Part shown: positions 52,201 through 60,524 of the stretch, in pieces | How the letters are laid out: each line of letters begins with the position of its first letter | How positions within the stretch are numbered: position 1 is the first letter of the stretch | Assembly: GCF_011761565.1 (NCBI RefSeq) | Contig: NZ_JAASRM010000001.1 | Coordinates: 1,054,139 to 1,118,138, forward strand | Reading direction: 5' to 3' | Length of the DNA stretch: 64,000 nucleotides | Source: Rhizomicrobium palustre | GTDB taxonomy: Bacteria > Pseudomonadota > Alphaproteobacteria > Micropepsales > Micropepsaceae | Translations under genes and position numbers: made by a program | Notes under the pieces: generated by a model | Told to the model about the DNA's origin: nothing | What the model saw: only the letters and a program-made list of their open reading frames with translations | Databases searched by the model: none

Positions 52201-52530
52201 ATGCAGAACGGCGTATATCGTGTTTGGTACAGAGGCCCCAATGGCCGATCGGCCGGTATTCTGGCTTTTCGTGATGGCGATATTCTGGGCTGCGATGGCA
52301 GCTATGCCTCGGTTGGGCGCTATAGCGTGGAAGAAGGCCAGTTTGTCGGGCAAATGACCTGCACCCGATTAGACAGCAGCAATCACCCGGATGCGTTTCC
52401 CGATCTTGATGCGTTTACCTTATATCTCGACGGACGGCCGGGCGAAGATTTCGCCACCTTGCATGCCAGCGTGCTCGGGATTGCCGAGTTCACGCTTATT
52501 TGCGAATTCGCCAAAGTGAGCGAACTGTGA
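52201..52530 (+). CDS. GrlR-like small protein, paralog 1
   Basis: 109 residues from the ATG at 52201. The pattern NGVYRVWYRG, LAFRDGDILGCDGSYASVG, RYSVEEGQFVGQMTCTRLD and LYLDGRPGEDFATLHAS resembles GrlR, a small beta-barrel negative regulator known from type III secretion loci. The next gene begins within its stop codon (TGATG) and has the same plan. It is probably an insertion into the GTA cluster and may bind a partner protein rather than DNA. Confidence 0.6.
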   Translation: MQNGVYRVWYRGPNGRSAGILAFRDGDILGCDGSYASVGRYSVEEGQFVGQMTCTRLDSSNHPDAFPDLDAFTLYLDGRPGEDFATLHASVLGIAEFTLICEFAKVSEL

Positions 52531-52859
52531 TGCGTAATGGTATCTACATGGCCGAGTTCGGCACCGGCGGCATCCGCCATCTTGCCATCTGTTCGGTGAA
52601 GGACGGCACAATCATCGGCGCCGATGTCACCCACTTCATCACCGGCGAGTTCGTGCGCAAGGGCCACCGCTTCAGAGGCCACCTTACCCTGACGCGCCAC
52701 AGCCATCGCCCCGACCTGCGCGAGATCGCCTATCTCGATCGCATCGAATCGCCCTTCTCCGGCGTTGGTGGCGACAGCTTCGGCGAATTCCAAGCCGAAG
52801 TCGTCGGCCGCCAAGGCTTGCGCATCCATGTCTCGTTCCATTGGTTGAGCGGGGTTTGA
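52530..52859 (+). CDS. GrlR-like small protein, paralog 2
   Basis: 109 residues from the ATG at 52530, coupled to paralog 1. Same plan: NGIYMAEFGTGGIRHLA, ICSVKDGTIIGADVTHFITG, EFVRKGHRFRGHLTLTRHS. The RHS-RPDL segment corresponds to the RHTGP-like part of GrlR. It ends convergent with the terminase gene stop at 52860, with no gap. Tandem duplication; role unknown. Confidence 0.6.
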   Translation: MRNGIYMAEFGTGGIRHLAICSVKDGTIIGADVTHFITGEFVRKGHRFRGHLTLTRHSHRPDLREIAYLDRIESPFSGVGGDSFGEFQAEVVGRQGLRIHVSFHWLSGV

Positions 52860-54152
52860 TCACACCACCCGTGCCTTCGGATTGGCGCGGATGAGCGGGA
52901 AGAGATGGGCAATGGCCCAGACCAGCGCATCCATGCGGTCGGGGCTTTGGCCCGTGCCATCGAACTGCACCATCTGATCTTCCAATTCCGGGAAGGCGCC
53001 GATGTGATGCACCCTGCCCTGCTCATAAAGCGCGGCAGCGGGAACAGCCCGGGTCCGCTTGCCGCGCGTGGCATAAACCAGCTTCACCGGCGCTTCCGGC
53101 AAGGCATCGACCAGCACCTGTTTCACCATATCGCCGCCCTGATTGGCTTCGGCGATGATGGCGTCGGCCTTGAAAGCGAGATAGGCCTCGGCCACGGCAT
53201 TGGCCCAGCCTGCCGACGACATGCCCGAGACGGAGCGGTCGGCCAGCACATAGGCATCGTTCGCTTCATCCTTGCCGACCACGACGATGCCGCATTCATC
53301 GCCCGCCACAGAGCAGGGCGGATCGACCGCGACCACGATGCGGCAAAGCTCCGGCGCCGCGCGCAGCCGCGCCGCCTCGATCCAATCGCGCTTGAACAGG
53401 GCGCTCTCATTATCCTCGATCAGCTCGCCTTCAAGCTCCTGGCGGCCAAGGCGGGTGCCGGCAAAACGCAGCTCCAGCCCGGCCAGAAAACTGGGCGCGA
53501 GATTGCCGGCGTTATCGGCGGTTTTGGCATGGGTTTTGACCACATCCGGCATGACCATCAGCGCCTTCATGGCCGGAATGGCGCGCGGCGTGGTGGTGAC
53601 CAGCATGCGCGGATCCGTGCCGAGGCGCAGCGCCATCAAGATCATGTCGAGACCTTGTTGAGGTTCGGCCCATTTGCAGAATTCATCCGCCCACACCGCA
53701 TCGAATTGATGACCGCGGACGTAATCGGGCTCTTCGGCGGAGATCACATCTGCGATCGCGCCATTTTTCCATTTGATGCGCCGATTGGAAGGTTCGAACA
53801 CCGCACCGTTGCTGACCGAGAGCAGGCCGCTGTTGCCTTCCACCATCACCGCGCGGGCGTCGTGAAACGTCGCCCCGACAAGGCCGATGCGGCGCATGGT
53901 TCTGGTGCGCACACCTTCGCCGATCCATTCGGCCCCGGCCCGCGTCTTGCCCGCGCCACGCCCGCCGAGAAAAAGCCAGATGCGCCAATCGCCATCGGGC
54001 GGAAGCTGGGATTCTTGCGGCGCCCAAAAATGCCACCACTGCAGGAGGATCTCTATCTCCTCCTTTGACAGGCTATCGATCACCTCCTGTACCAAGGCGG
54101 GCGTTAACAAGCTGAGCCAGGCGGCGTTCAATCTCAGCAACGGCCTCTTCAT
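52860..54152 (-). CDS. GTA gp2: terminase large subunit
   Basis: 430 residues from the ATG at 54152 with AAGGTGG upstream; this start overlaps gp1 by 80 bases. ATPase Walker A in LGGRGAGKTRAGAEWI, Walker B-like AVWADEFCKW, motif III in LVTTTPRAIP. The nuclease half has Asp in VVAVDPPCSVAG and further acidic residues near IIAEANQGGD and DRMDALVWAI. It packages host DNA headful by headful in GTAs. All motifs intact. Confidence 0.96.
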   Translation of the reverse strand: MKRPLLRLNAAWLSLLTPALVQEVIDSLSKEEIEILLQWWHFWAPQESQLPPDGDWRIWLFLGGRGAGKTRAGAEWIGEGVRTRTMRRIGLVGATFHDARAVMVEGNSGLLSVSNGAVFEPSNRRIKWKNGAIADVISAEEPDYVRGHQFDAVWADEFCKWAEPQQGLDMILMALRLGTDPRMLVTTTPRAIPAMKALMVMPDVVKTHAKTADNAGNLAPSFLAGLELRFAGTRLGRQELEGELIEDNESALFKRDWIEAARLRAAPELCRIVVAVDPPCSVAGDECGIVVVGKDEANDAYVLADRSVSGMSSAGWANAVAEAYLAFKADAIIAEANQGGDMVKQVLVDALPEAPVKLVYATRGKRTRAVPAAALYEQGRVHHIGAFPELEDQMVQFDGTGQSPDRMDALVWAIAHLFPLIRANPKARVV

Positions 54153-54477
54153 CACTCTTGACCACCTTGGGTTTGCGTTTCTTGGCCCCCGCCTCTTCCA
54201 TCGCCATCAGTTTTTCGAGCGAGGTTTGCATTTGTTTGGCGAGCCGCGTGCGCCGCTCCGCGCCATCCAGATCATGAGGCGGGGGTTCGCCATCCGGCCC
54301 TTTCTTCTCGCTGATCTGCGCCTCGGCTGTTTCCAGCCGGATCAATTCGCTGTTGAGCACCATGAGTAGGCGTTTAACCATGTCATCCATCCAGCCAAGG
54401 GGAATGCCTTCGGCCTCGACACCCACCCAATAGTTTGGATGCGTGCGCGAGACGCCGTTTCGCGCGGCTTCGCTCAT
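54073..54477 (-). CDS. GTA gp1: terminase small subunit
   Basis: 134 residues, starting MSEAARNGVSRTHPNYWVGV. Mostly helical, with a long coiled region (LIRLETAEAQISE and ERRTRLAKQMQTSLEKL) and a basic patch (KKRKPKVVKSDEE), consistent with the GTA small terminase, which is diverged from phage TerS. It is the first gene of the cluster on this strand; the promoter should be in 54478-54558. GTA control in relatives runs through CtrA/GafA; I cannot point to a site here. Confidence 0.8.
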   Translation of the reverse strand: MSEAARNGVSRTHPNYWVGVEAEGIPLGWMDDMVKRLLMVLNSELIRLETAEAQISEKKGPDGEPPPHDLDGAERRTRLAKQMQTSLEKLMAMEEAGAKKRKPKVVKSDEEAVAEIERRLAQLVNARLGTGGDR

Positions 54478-54558
54478 CGTTTGTCGGCTTACTTTTTTGG
54501 GGATGTAAGAGAGATGGGAATTAGAGGCGCAGGGTTCAAGCCCTAATTCAAAAAATCT

Positions 54559-55803
54559 TCAGCCCGCCGGAATAAATCGCCGGAATTTCTTGAACACCAC
54601 AAAGAGGCCAAGCGCAGCAAGGCCGGTGATGGCCGCATCGGTCAAGAACAGTCCCTCCGGCCCGCCATGCGCATAGCCTTGCGCATCAACGACTTGCATA
54701 TAGGTGAGCGGCAAACAAATGGCCGAAGACAGAAGCGAAAACTGGGTCGCGGCCAAAGGACTATCCTGGCTGATGGTGCGAAGGATCACGGCATAGGCAA
54801 CCGAAAATCCCGCCGCCTGGAAAATGTTTTCCCACAAAACAGCGACGCCATAGCTACCTGCATTATGGGGCAGGCCCGCGATCAAGGCCGTGCCCACAGC
54901 TCCCACCATACCGAGCGCAAGGTACAGCATGCGCGGATGAATCCAGCGCTCCAGCACTGGCATCAAAAGACTGCCAAACACGCCCGCGATTATGCCACCC
55001 AGCCCCAAGAGCAGGCTGACAAATTGTTCGGGGGCCGAGAAATCATGCCCCAGCCCGCCCAGGACATTGACCAGCGCGAAAGATGCAACGGGCGAGAGGA
55101 AAATTAGCAGCGTCCATAAAACCAGACGCGATTTCAAAATCTTCGCCACATCAGCGGCAAAGCGCGTGACGCTCTCGCGCGCCAGGCGGCCATCGGCTGG
55201 TTTGCAGGGCAGAAAAAAGAGCAAGAGCACGACCGCAGCGGCCCAAACCCCGAACACCACCGCGCCGACATCAAGTGAGGTCGCGCGCACCAGCGGCACC
55301 ACCGCCATCGCGGTCGCTCCACCGACGCCAATATTCCAAACCGTGAACCAGGCGCCGAGGGTGCCCGCATCTTTCTTGGAAAGCAGCGAGGAGAACCAGC
55401 CGCCCACCGCGTTCGAGCCGACCGAGATCGCCAGCATGGCGAAGAATTCCCAGAAAGCGAGCGCCGTAAGGTTGGCGGTGGAGAGCAGCGCCATGAAAAG
55501 CCCGATGCCGCCCAGAATATAGCAGCTAATCGCATAGGATTTGCGTGGCAGGCGCCAATCGAGCAGCGGCCCCAGAAGGAAGGCGACAAAACCGGGAAAA
55601 AGGGCGAAAGCGGTGAGCGACGCGATAGTCGGCTCGGGAACATGCCGGGCGGCCAGAAGCTGGGGCATGGCCATCAAGGTCACCGCCGCGCCAATCCCGA
55701 CCGGGGCGAATCCCGCCCCCATCACCCAGACCGGAACAGGGCTGACATGAGTCGTCTCCGGCGCCAACTCGGGCGTGATAAGGCCTTCACTGGTGAAATC
55801 CAT
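54559..55803 (-). CDS. MFS permease, AmpG-like
   Basis: 414 residues from the ATG at 55803. Twelve hydrophobic helices can be traced, with WRLPRKSYAISCYILGG in the first half as the MFS loop 2-3 equivalent. The build resembles AmpG, which imports muropeptides. AmpG-like proteins in alphaproteobacteria are not all muropeptide transporters, so the substrate is left open. No beta-lactamase or LysR gene lies nearby. It faces a small membrane protein gene across a 178-bp divergent region. Confidence 0.75.
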   Translation of the reverse strand: MDFTSEGLITPELAPETTHVSPVPVWVMGAGFAPVGIGAAVTLMAMPQLLAARHVPEPTIASLTAFALFPGFVAFLLGPLLDWRLPRKSYAISCYILGGIGLFMALLSTANLTALAFWEFFAMLAISVGSNAVGGWFSSLLSKKDAGTLGAWFTVWNIGVGGATAMAVVPLVRATSLDVGAVVFGVWAAAVVLLLFFLPCKPADGRLARESVTRFAADVAKILKSRLVLWTLLIFLSPVASFALVNVLGGLGHDFSAPEQFVSLLLGLGGIIAGVFGSLLMPVLERWIHPRMLYLALGMVGAVGTALIAGLPHNAGSYGVAVLWENIFQAAGFSVAYAVILRTISQDSPLAATQFSLLSSAICLPLTYMQVVDAQGYAHGGPEGLFLTDAAITGLAALGLFVVFKKFRRFIPAG

Positions 55804-55981
55804 GTCGCGCCCCCGCGCAAGCAACTTTAGAACGCCGCCAATATGGACAAACTGTCGCAGTATTCAACCTGCGCGGGGAGAAAATCCAACCCCGGGGTAA
55901 AAATCTTTGTCACAAAAGAAAGGATTGTGTTCCTAGTGACAATATTCCTAACCTGCATCGCAATCGCGGCAGGAGGCGAGG

Positions 55982-56302
55982 ATGCGGGGTGAAGATGGAG
56001 AGCGGCAGGAGCAGGTAAGGCGGCTGATCGCCCTTACCCTGATGGGGGCGCTTCTCGCACTCCTTATATATGTGATGGTGATGGCGGCCGTCGCGCTCTT
56101 GCCCCATCCGCCCGATCCGGCGCTTCTGGCCGCGATCCGCACGAAGGAGGACGCCGAGCGCGCGGCGGCGCTGCTGAAGCTCTCGGCCCAGAGCGCCAAA
56201 GACGATGCCGAGGCGCTGGCGGCGCTCTTCAATATCGTCTTCGGCCCCTTGATGGCGCTGCTGGGGTCAGTGACCGGGTTCTATTTTGGGAGACGGGGGT
56301 GA
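55982..56302 (+). CDS. Small membrane protein
   Basis: 106 residues with AGGAGGCGAGG just before the ATG. A first hydrophobic helix (LIALTLMGALLALLIYVMVM), a soluble helical middle (KEDAERAAALLKLSAQSAKD), and a second helix (FNIVFGPLMALLGSVTGF) with a basic end. No family recognised. Orientation divergent from the MFS gene. Confidence 0.65.
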   Translation: MRGEDGERQEQVRRLIALTLMGALLALLIYVMVMAAVALLPHPPDPALLAAIRTKEDAERAAALLKLSAQSAKDDAEALAALFNIVFGPLMALLGSVTGFYFGRRG

Positions 56303-56400
56303 GGAGGATTGGGCAGAAACTTTCCTCCCTCGCGGAGCCCCGACCGGCTCACCTGCACTATCGTCGAATAGCGGGGGAGGAAAGATAATTCCGTCAGCCC

Positions 56401-56775
56401 CTATTCCTTCACGGGCGGGCAGTTGCGGGCCATCTTGGCGCGGGCGGCTTCGGATTTTTCCTTCAGCGCCTTTTGCTCGGCAGGCGGCAGCGCGTTGAAG
56501 CGCTTGGTGAGGTCGGTGAAATAGGCTTGGCGCTGCTCAGACGACATGGCGCGGATCTTATCGCGCTGCATCGCGCGGTAATCCTTCATATCGATGCTGC
56601 CATCGGCGGTCGCCTTTTGCGCATCGGCGAACATCATCAGCCGCTGTTCCGGCGAGATCATCGCCGCCATGCGGGCGCGCATCGCGTTTTGCGGCGGGCA
56701 TTGGTCTTGAGCTTGGGCAAAAGCAGGCGCGGCGAAAAGAATGGCGCAGAAACCAATCGAGGAAAGACGCGGCAT
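56401..56775 (-). CDS. Small exported protein, possibly Spy/CpxP-like
   Basis: 124 residues from the ATG at 56775. Signal peptide (MPRLSSIGFCAILFAAPAFA), a helical body with SPEQRLMMFADAQKA and SSEQRQAYFTDLTKRFNALP, and a Cys pair (QCPPQ near the start, NCPPVKE near the end) that could form a disulfide. The helical E-Q-R repeats recall CpxP/Spy periplasmic chaperones, though the LTxxQ motif itself is not present. Assignment is tentative. Confidence 0.65.
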   Translation of the reverse strand: MPRLSSIGFCAILFAAPAFAQAQDQCPPQNAMRARMAAMISPEQRLMMFADAQKATADGSIDMKDYRAMQRDKIRAMSSEQRQAYFTDLTKRFNALPPAEQKALKEKSEAARAKMARNCPPVKE

Positions 56776-56898
56776 GGCTGATCCTGTCTGAAGTGGCACA
56801 GGATTGAACGGGCCATGCCGCCGCTTCCGTCGCAAAAGCAACGGGCTCCTCAACACTCGAATGGGCGCTATCGTTTTTGGGGTTACAAGCCCCATATT

Positions 56899-57041
56899 GT
56901 CATCCCGGACGCGCCCGCGAAAATCGCGTCATCTGACACAAGGGCGCGATCCGGGACCCACTTTGAAATCTGACAGGTGTTGAAGTGGGTCCCGGCTCGG
57001 CGAGCCCGTTGCTCTGCAACGCGCTCTTGGCCGGGATGACA
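56899..57041. repeat. Palindromic repeat, family B (copy 1)
   Basis: Ends TGTCATCCCGG and CCGGGATGACA are perfect inverted repeats. The interior (GGACGCGCCCGCGAAAATCG, GGGCGCGATCCGGGA, AAGTGGGTCCCGGCTC) is about 80% alike to the reverse of 61241-61387. It lies between two minus-strand genes. Confidence 0.85.
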
Positions 57042-57096
57042 GCTTGGATTACTTCACCCAAAAGCGATTCCCTCACCATTGCAGAGAGGGCGCGCT

Positions 57097-57570
57097 TCAA
57101 GCCTCGTCGAAGGCCTTTTGCATCGCGGCAAGATCGATTTTGACCATGCCCATCATGGCTTGCATCGCCGCATTGGCCTTGGCCGGATTGTCTTTCGGGA
57201 AAAATCGCCCGAAATCCTTGGGCGCGATCTGCCAGGGCAGGCCATATTTATCGCTGAGCCAGCCGCAGGCGATTTCCTTGCCGCCCGCCGTCAGCTTTTC
57301 CCAATAGTAATCGATCTCCTTTTGATCGGCGCAATCGACCAGAAGTGAGACCGCATTGGTGAAGGAATATTGCGGGCCGCCATTCAGTGCGACGAAGGGC
57401 TTGCCATCGAGCTCGAACACCACCGTCATCACCATGCCTTTGGGGCGCGGCCCCCCTTCGCCGTAATGGGTGATTTCGGTGATCTTCGAATTGGGGAAGA
57501 TCGCAGTGTAGTAGCGCGCGGCCTCTTCGGCTTCTGTATCGAACCATAAGAAGGGTGTGATTTTTGGCAT
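57097..57570 (-). CDS. VOC-family protein (PhnB-like) 1
   Basis: 157 residues from the ATG at 57570. VOC fold of the 3-demethylubiquinone-methyltransferase-like group: MPKITPFLWFDTEAEEAARY, YTAIFPNSKITEITHYGEGG and DYYWEKLTAGGKEIACGWL. Usual metal-ligand positions are only partly conserved. It is 2 bp after the next VOC gene; both are under the MarR operator at 58062-58073. Confidence 0.85.
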   Translation of the reverse strand: MPKITPFLWFDTEAEEAARYYTAIFPNSKITEITHYGEGGPRPKGMVMTVVFELDGKPFVALNGGPQYSFTNAVSLLVDCADQKEIDYYWEKLTAGGKEIACGWLSDKYGLPWQIAPKDFGRFFPKDNPAKANAAMQAMMGMVKIDLAAMQKAFDEA

Positions 57571-57572
57571 GA

Positions 57573-57992
57573 TCAGGGCGCCTTCTTGCCTTCGAAAATC
57601 ACCATCCAATCGATGCCGAACTTATCGGCGAAAGAGCCAAAGCGTTCGGCAAAAAAGGTCTCGCCGAGCGGCATATAAACGGAGCCGCCTTCGCCCAACG
57701 CGTTGAACATCCGCTCGGCTTCCTCGACGCTGGCCGCGGAAATGGTGAGGGCATAGCCGCCATGCGGTTTGGCGTTATCCGGCATGCCATCTGAGGCAAA
57801 GATTGTGGTGTCACCGAGCTTGAATTCGGCATGCATGATCTGATCAGCCATCTCCGGGCTGATATGGCCTTCGGCATTGGGCATCGACTTGAAAGGCATG
57901 GTGAGCAGCGTCTTGGCCCCCACAGCCTTGGCATAAAACTCCAGCGCTTCGGCACAACGGCCGTTGAAGAAGAGATACGCGTTGACGTGCAT
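57573..57992 (-). CDS. VOC-family protein (PhnB-like) 2
   Basis: 139 residues from the ATG at 57992. PhnB-type VOC: VNAYLFFNGRCAEALEFYAK, HAEFKLGDTTIFASDGMPD and EGGSVYMPLGETFFAERFG. The family is often annotated as glyoxalase-like; the substrate is unknown. It is the first gene of a two-gene VOC operon, divergent from a MarR regulator 93 bp away. Confidence 0.88.
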   Translation of the reverse strand: MHVNAYLFFNGRCAEALEFYAKAVGAKTLLTMPFKSMPNAEGHISPEMADQIMHAEFKLGDTTIFASDGMPDNAKPHGGYALTISAASVEEAERMFNALGEGGSVYMPLGETFFAERFGSFADKFGIDWMVIFEGKKAP

Positions 57993-58061
57993 GGAACTCC
58001 CCTGTTGCTTGCTGTACGAAAGAATGGCGCCTGTGGCATTCTGCGCCATTGCAATTTTTAT

Positions 58062-58073
58062 GTTGATATCAAC
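58062..58073. promoter_or_regulatory. Perfect 12-bp palindrome, probable MarR operator
   Basis: GTTGATATCAAC lies midway in the 93-bp gap between the divergent VOC operon and the MarR gene. TTGATATCAA-type palindromes are a common MarR-family operator form. Confidence 0.65.
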
Positions 58074-58085
58074 TTATATAGCGAT

Positions 58086-58529
58086 ATGGCCAAAGGCAAG
58101 CCCGTCCCGTTCGAAACCACCCTGCATGTTCGTGACACCTGTCTGTGTCTGCATGTGCAACGAGCCGCGCGCAGCTTAGCACGTCGCTTTGATGAAGCCT
58201 TGCGCCCGGCAGGCATTACCTCGGGGCAATTTTCCCTGATGATGAGCCTGAACCGCCCCGCGCCGCCGACCATGAAAGATGTGGCCGAGCTTTTGGCGAT
58301 GGATCGCACCACACTCACCGCCGCGCTGAAAGTGGTCGAGCGCAATGGCTGGGTGAAAATCATGCCCGACAGAAGTGATAAGCGCAGCAAACGGTTGTCG
58401 CTGACCGCCGAGGGCGAAGCGGTGCTGGCGCGCGCCGTGCCAATCTGGAAAGCCACCCACGCCGAAATCGACGCCGCCTTGCCCGACGGCGGAGAGGCCT
58501 TGCGGGCGGGATTGATGGCGCTGGTGTAA
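58086..58529 (+). CDS. MarR-family transcriptional regulator
   Basis: 147 residues from the ATG at 58086; the longer upstream frame runs into the VOC genes and is rejected. Winged helix with AELLAMDRTTLTAALKVVER and a basic wing PDRSDKRSKRLSLT. It likely represses itself and the divergent VOC operon through the palindrome at 58062-58073. CxCxH near the N terminus (DTCLCLHVQ) could be a redox or metal sensor; that is inference. Confidence 0.88.
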   Translation: MAKGKPVPFETTLHVRDTCLCLHVQRAARSLARRFDEALRPAGITSGQFSLMMSLNRPAPPTMKDVAELLAMDRTTLTAALKVVERNGWVKIMPDRSDKRSKRLSLTAEGEAVLARAVPIWKATHAEIDAALPDGGEALRAGLMALV

Positions 58530-58533
58530 GAGT

Positions 58534-58695
58534 TTCACCTCCCCCTTGCGGGGAGGTCGGAGAGCGTAGCGATCCGGGTGGGGGTAAGCGCTTGAAGCAC
58601 ATCTCCGCCGCTTACCCCCACCCGATCCTTCTACGCCGCGCTACGACGGATCGCTCGCACGCTGGCACTACTCGCCCCCGCAAGGGGGAGGTGAA
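58534..58695. repeat. Palindromic repeat, family A (copy 2)
   Basis: CACCTCCCCCTTGCGGGGAG at one end and CCCCCGCAAGGGGGAGGTG at the other. Inner stem: GATCCGGGTGGGGGTAAGCG and CGCTTACCCCCACCCGATC are exact complements. It lies between a plus- and a minus-strand gene that converge, so it may act as a bidirectional terminator. Confidence 0.85.
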
Positions 58696-58697
58696 GA

Positions 58698-59654
58698 TTA
58701 CGACTTCTGCTTCGCCAGATAATCCTCCAGCGCCTGGAAGCTGGCACCAAAGCCTTGCTGCATCGAAGCGTGATGGGATTTGAAGCGGGCGCGTTCGTCT
58801 TCGCGCGCGTTGATGGGGGCGCCGCGCAAGGTCATGCGCGTCGCTTCGCCCTCTTCTTCCAAGGTCATCACATTGAAAACTTCCAGCGGCCAGTTATCGA
58901 AGAAAGGCGCGCGCGTGATGCCGCCTTGTGCGTCGGAGAAACTGTTCACGTAAGTGAGGCGCTCGATAGGCTTGATCTCGTGAAAGATGAAGCGGCCCCA
59001 CATCTCAGACCCGTTCGGCGCTTTCATGCCATAGTGAAACATCCCGCCCGGCTTCAGATCGATCGTGCCGCCGAGCCATTCGAAACCTTTCGGCCCCCAC
59101 CAGTTCTTTAAGTGCTCGATCTCGGTATACATCTTCCATACCAGGGGCCGCGGCGCCTTGAAGACGCGGGAAATCACAAACAGATCGGCCTCGAGGAATT
59201 CGGCGAGACGGCCAAGGGTCTGATTGCCACCCTCTTCGGCCTTGTAGTCGCGCACCACCATATCGCGCTGTTCCGCCGTCGGGAAAACCATGAACAGCGT
59301 CAGCTTGGTGCGCCCACCAAGATCTTCGAAGGTGATGGTGGTGTCGTGATGGGTAGGCGATTGCTCCTCTTCTGCGGTGCCATAATGCATCACCAGTCGA
59401 GACGGCGGCGTGACCTCTTCAAAGGTGACATAGTTTTCGTAATCGCGCCCATCCGGCCCATGCATGGTCAGTCGCCAGACGCCGCCTTTGCGAAATTCAA
59501 ACCGATGCGTGGTGATGGTGAAGCCTTTCGGCCCCCACCAGTGCGCCAGATGCGCCGGATCTGTGAAGGCATCGAAAACCATTTGCCGCGGCGCATCGAA
59601 TACACGGCTGACAATGAGACTGCGCTTTTCCAAATCAAGCTTTGCGGCGTCCAC
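58698..59654 (-). CDS. Double SRPBCC (AHSA1-type) protein
   Basis: 318 residues from a GTG at 59654 with AAGGAG upstream. Two AHSA1-like lipid-binding-fold domains in tandem: residues about 8-155 (VSRVFDAPRQMVFDAFTDP, HLAHWWGPKGFTI) and 160-315 (ISRVFKAPRPLVWKMYTEIE, HLKNWWGPKGFEW). The repeat HWWGPKGF/NWWGPKGF shows internal duplication or fusion; most relatives have one domain. It overlaps the ArsR gene by 20 bases, a widespread pairing of unknown ligand. Confidence 0.9.
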   Translation of the reverse strand: MDAAKLDLEKRSLIVSRVFDAPRQMVFDAFTDPAHLAHWWGPKGFTITTHRFEFRKGGVWRLTMHGPDGRDYENYVTFEEVTPPSRLVMHYGTAEEEQSPTHHDTTITFEDLGGRTKLTLFMVFPTAEQRDMVVRDYKAEEGGNQTLGRLAEFLEADLFVISRVFKAPRPLVWKMYTEIEHLKNWWGPKGFEWLGGTIDLKPGGMFHYGMKAPNGSEMWGRFIFHEIKPIERLTYVNSFSDAQGGITRAPFFDNWPLEVFNVMTLEEEGEATRMTLRGAPINAREDERARFKSHHASMQQGFGASFQALEDYLAKQKS

Positions 59655-59991
59655 GTTTCTTCTCCTTGGTTGCGGCTTGCAATTCGGTGAGATAGGCGTC
59701 GAGGCGATCCAGGCGCGCCTCCCACAGCGCGCGGTAATGGGCGAGCCATTCATCCACCGGCTTCAAGGCTTCAGCTTCCAGGCGGCAGGGGCGCCATTGC
59801 GCTTCCTTCCCGCGCGACACCAGCCCCGCCTTTTCCAGCACCTTGAGATGTTTGGAGATGGCCGGCAGCGACATGTCGAAAGGCTCGGCCAGCTCCGACA
59901 CGCTCATCTCTCTCAACGCCAGCCGCGCCAGCATGGCCCGGCGGGTGGGATCGGAAAGCGCTGCGAAGGTGGCACTCAGACGATCGGACAT
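59635..59991 (-). CDS. ArsR-family transcriptional regulator
   Basis: 118 residues. Winged helix with LADPTRRAMLARL-type start (ALSDPTRRAMLARLALREMS) and recognition helix MSLPAISKHLKVLEKAGLV. No metal-binding CxC motif, so not an arsenic sensor. It is upstream of and overlapping an SRPBCC gene, the standard partner. It probably binds the inverted repeat at 60002-60023. Confidence 0.92.
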   Translation of the reverse strand: MSDRLSATFAALSDPTRRAMLARLALREMSVSELAEPFDMSLPAISKHLKVLEKAGLVSRGKEAQWRPCRLEAEALKPVDEWLAHYRALWEARLDRLDAYLTELQAATKEKKRGRRKA

Positions 59992-60001
59992 GGCGGACTC
60001 G

Positions 60002-60023
60002 TATTTAACTAAACGGTTAAATA
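60002..60023. promoter_or_regulatory. Inverted repeat upstream of the ArsR gene, probable operator
   Basis: TATTTAAC and GTTAAATA are perfect 8-bp arms with a 6-bp spacer, starting 10 bp before the ArsR start. The AT-rich TTTAAC core within otherwise GC-rich DNA fits a self-regulated promoter. Confidence 0.65.
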
Positions 60024-60131
60024 TAGATTTCGTCCCGACCGGTCAAGCAGGCCATCGCCGACTTGACACAGGTGCCAGCTAAGGTCTGGATTTGAAGAGC
60101 CATCTTCTTTCGCACATGGGGGAGCTTAGCG

Positions 60132-60524
60132 ATGAACGGCAAGAAGCCCGCGCCAGCGCTTTGGATGGACGAGCCGGAGGAGCATGATTATCCGGCAGCG
60201 GAGGATTATCTCTCGCTCATCTTTGTGCCTAAGACGGCCGAGGAGTTGGCCAGGAAGCTGAAGAAAGCCCGCATTTTGCGGCGCAAGGCGAAAGACCTGT
60301 TACGCGCCTCGGGGCTCATCGTGCTCGGCAAGGATAATTATTTCGTGCAGCACAATCTCGATAAGATCGCCAGCGGCAAGGCGCTGTCGCCAGTGCTTTT
60401 GGTGCGTGGCGATGCCATGCGCCATATCCCGTTGATCGTTGCCGATGGCTATCACAGGATTTGCGCGAGCTGGCATCACGACGAAAACGCCGTCATTCCC
60501 TGCCGCATCGTGAACTGTCCGTGA
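60132..60524 (+). CDS. Hypothetical ParB-N-like protein
   Basis: 130 residues. The C-terminal half (SPVLLVRGDAMRHIPLIVAD, GYHRICASWH) recalls the GxHRxxA region of the ParB/Srx fold. The N-terminal half has a basic helix (ELARKLKKARILRRKAKDLL). There is no HTH, so it is not a chromosome-partition ParB. Family name uncertain. Confidence 0.65.
   Translation: MNGKKPAPALWMDEPEEHDYPAAEDYLSLIFVPKTAEELARKLKKARILRRKAKDLLRASGLIVLGKDNYFVQHNLDKIASGKALSPVLLVRGDAMRHIPLIVADGYHRICASWHHDENAVIPCRIVNCP

Noticed and set aside
52905..54068. Long plus-strand ORF (387 codons) opposite the large terminase
   Set aside because: Antisense shadow; the terminase has all motifs.
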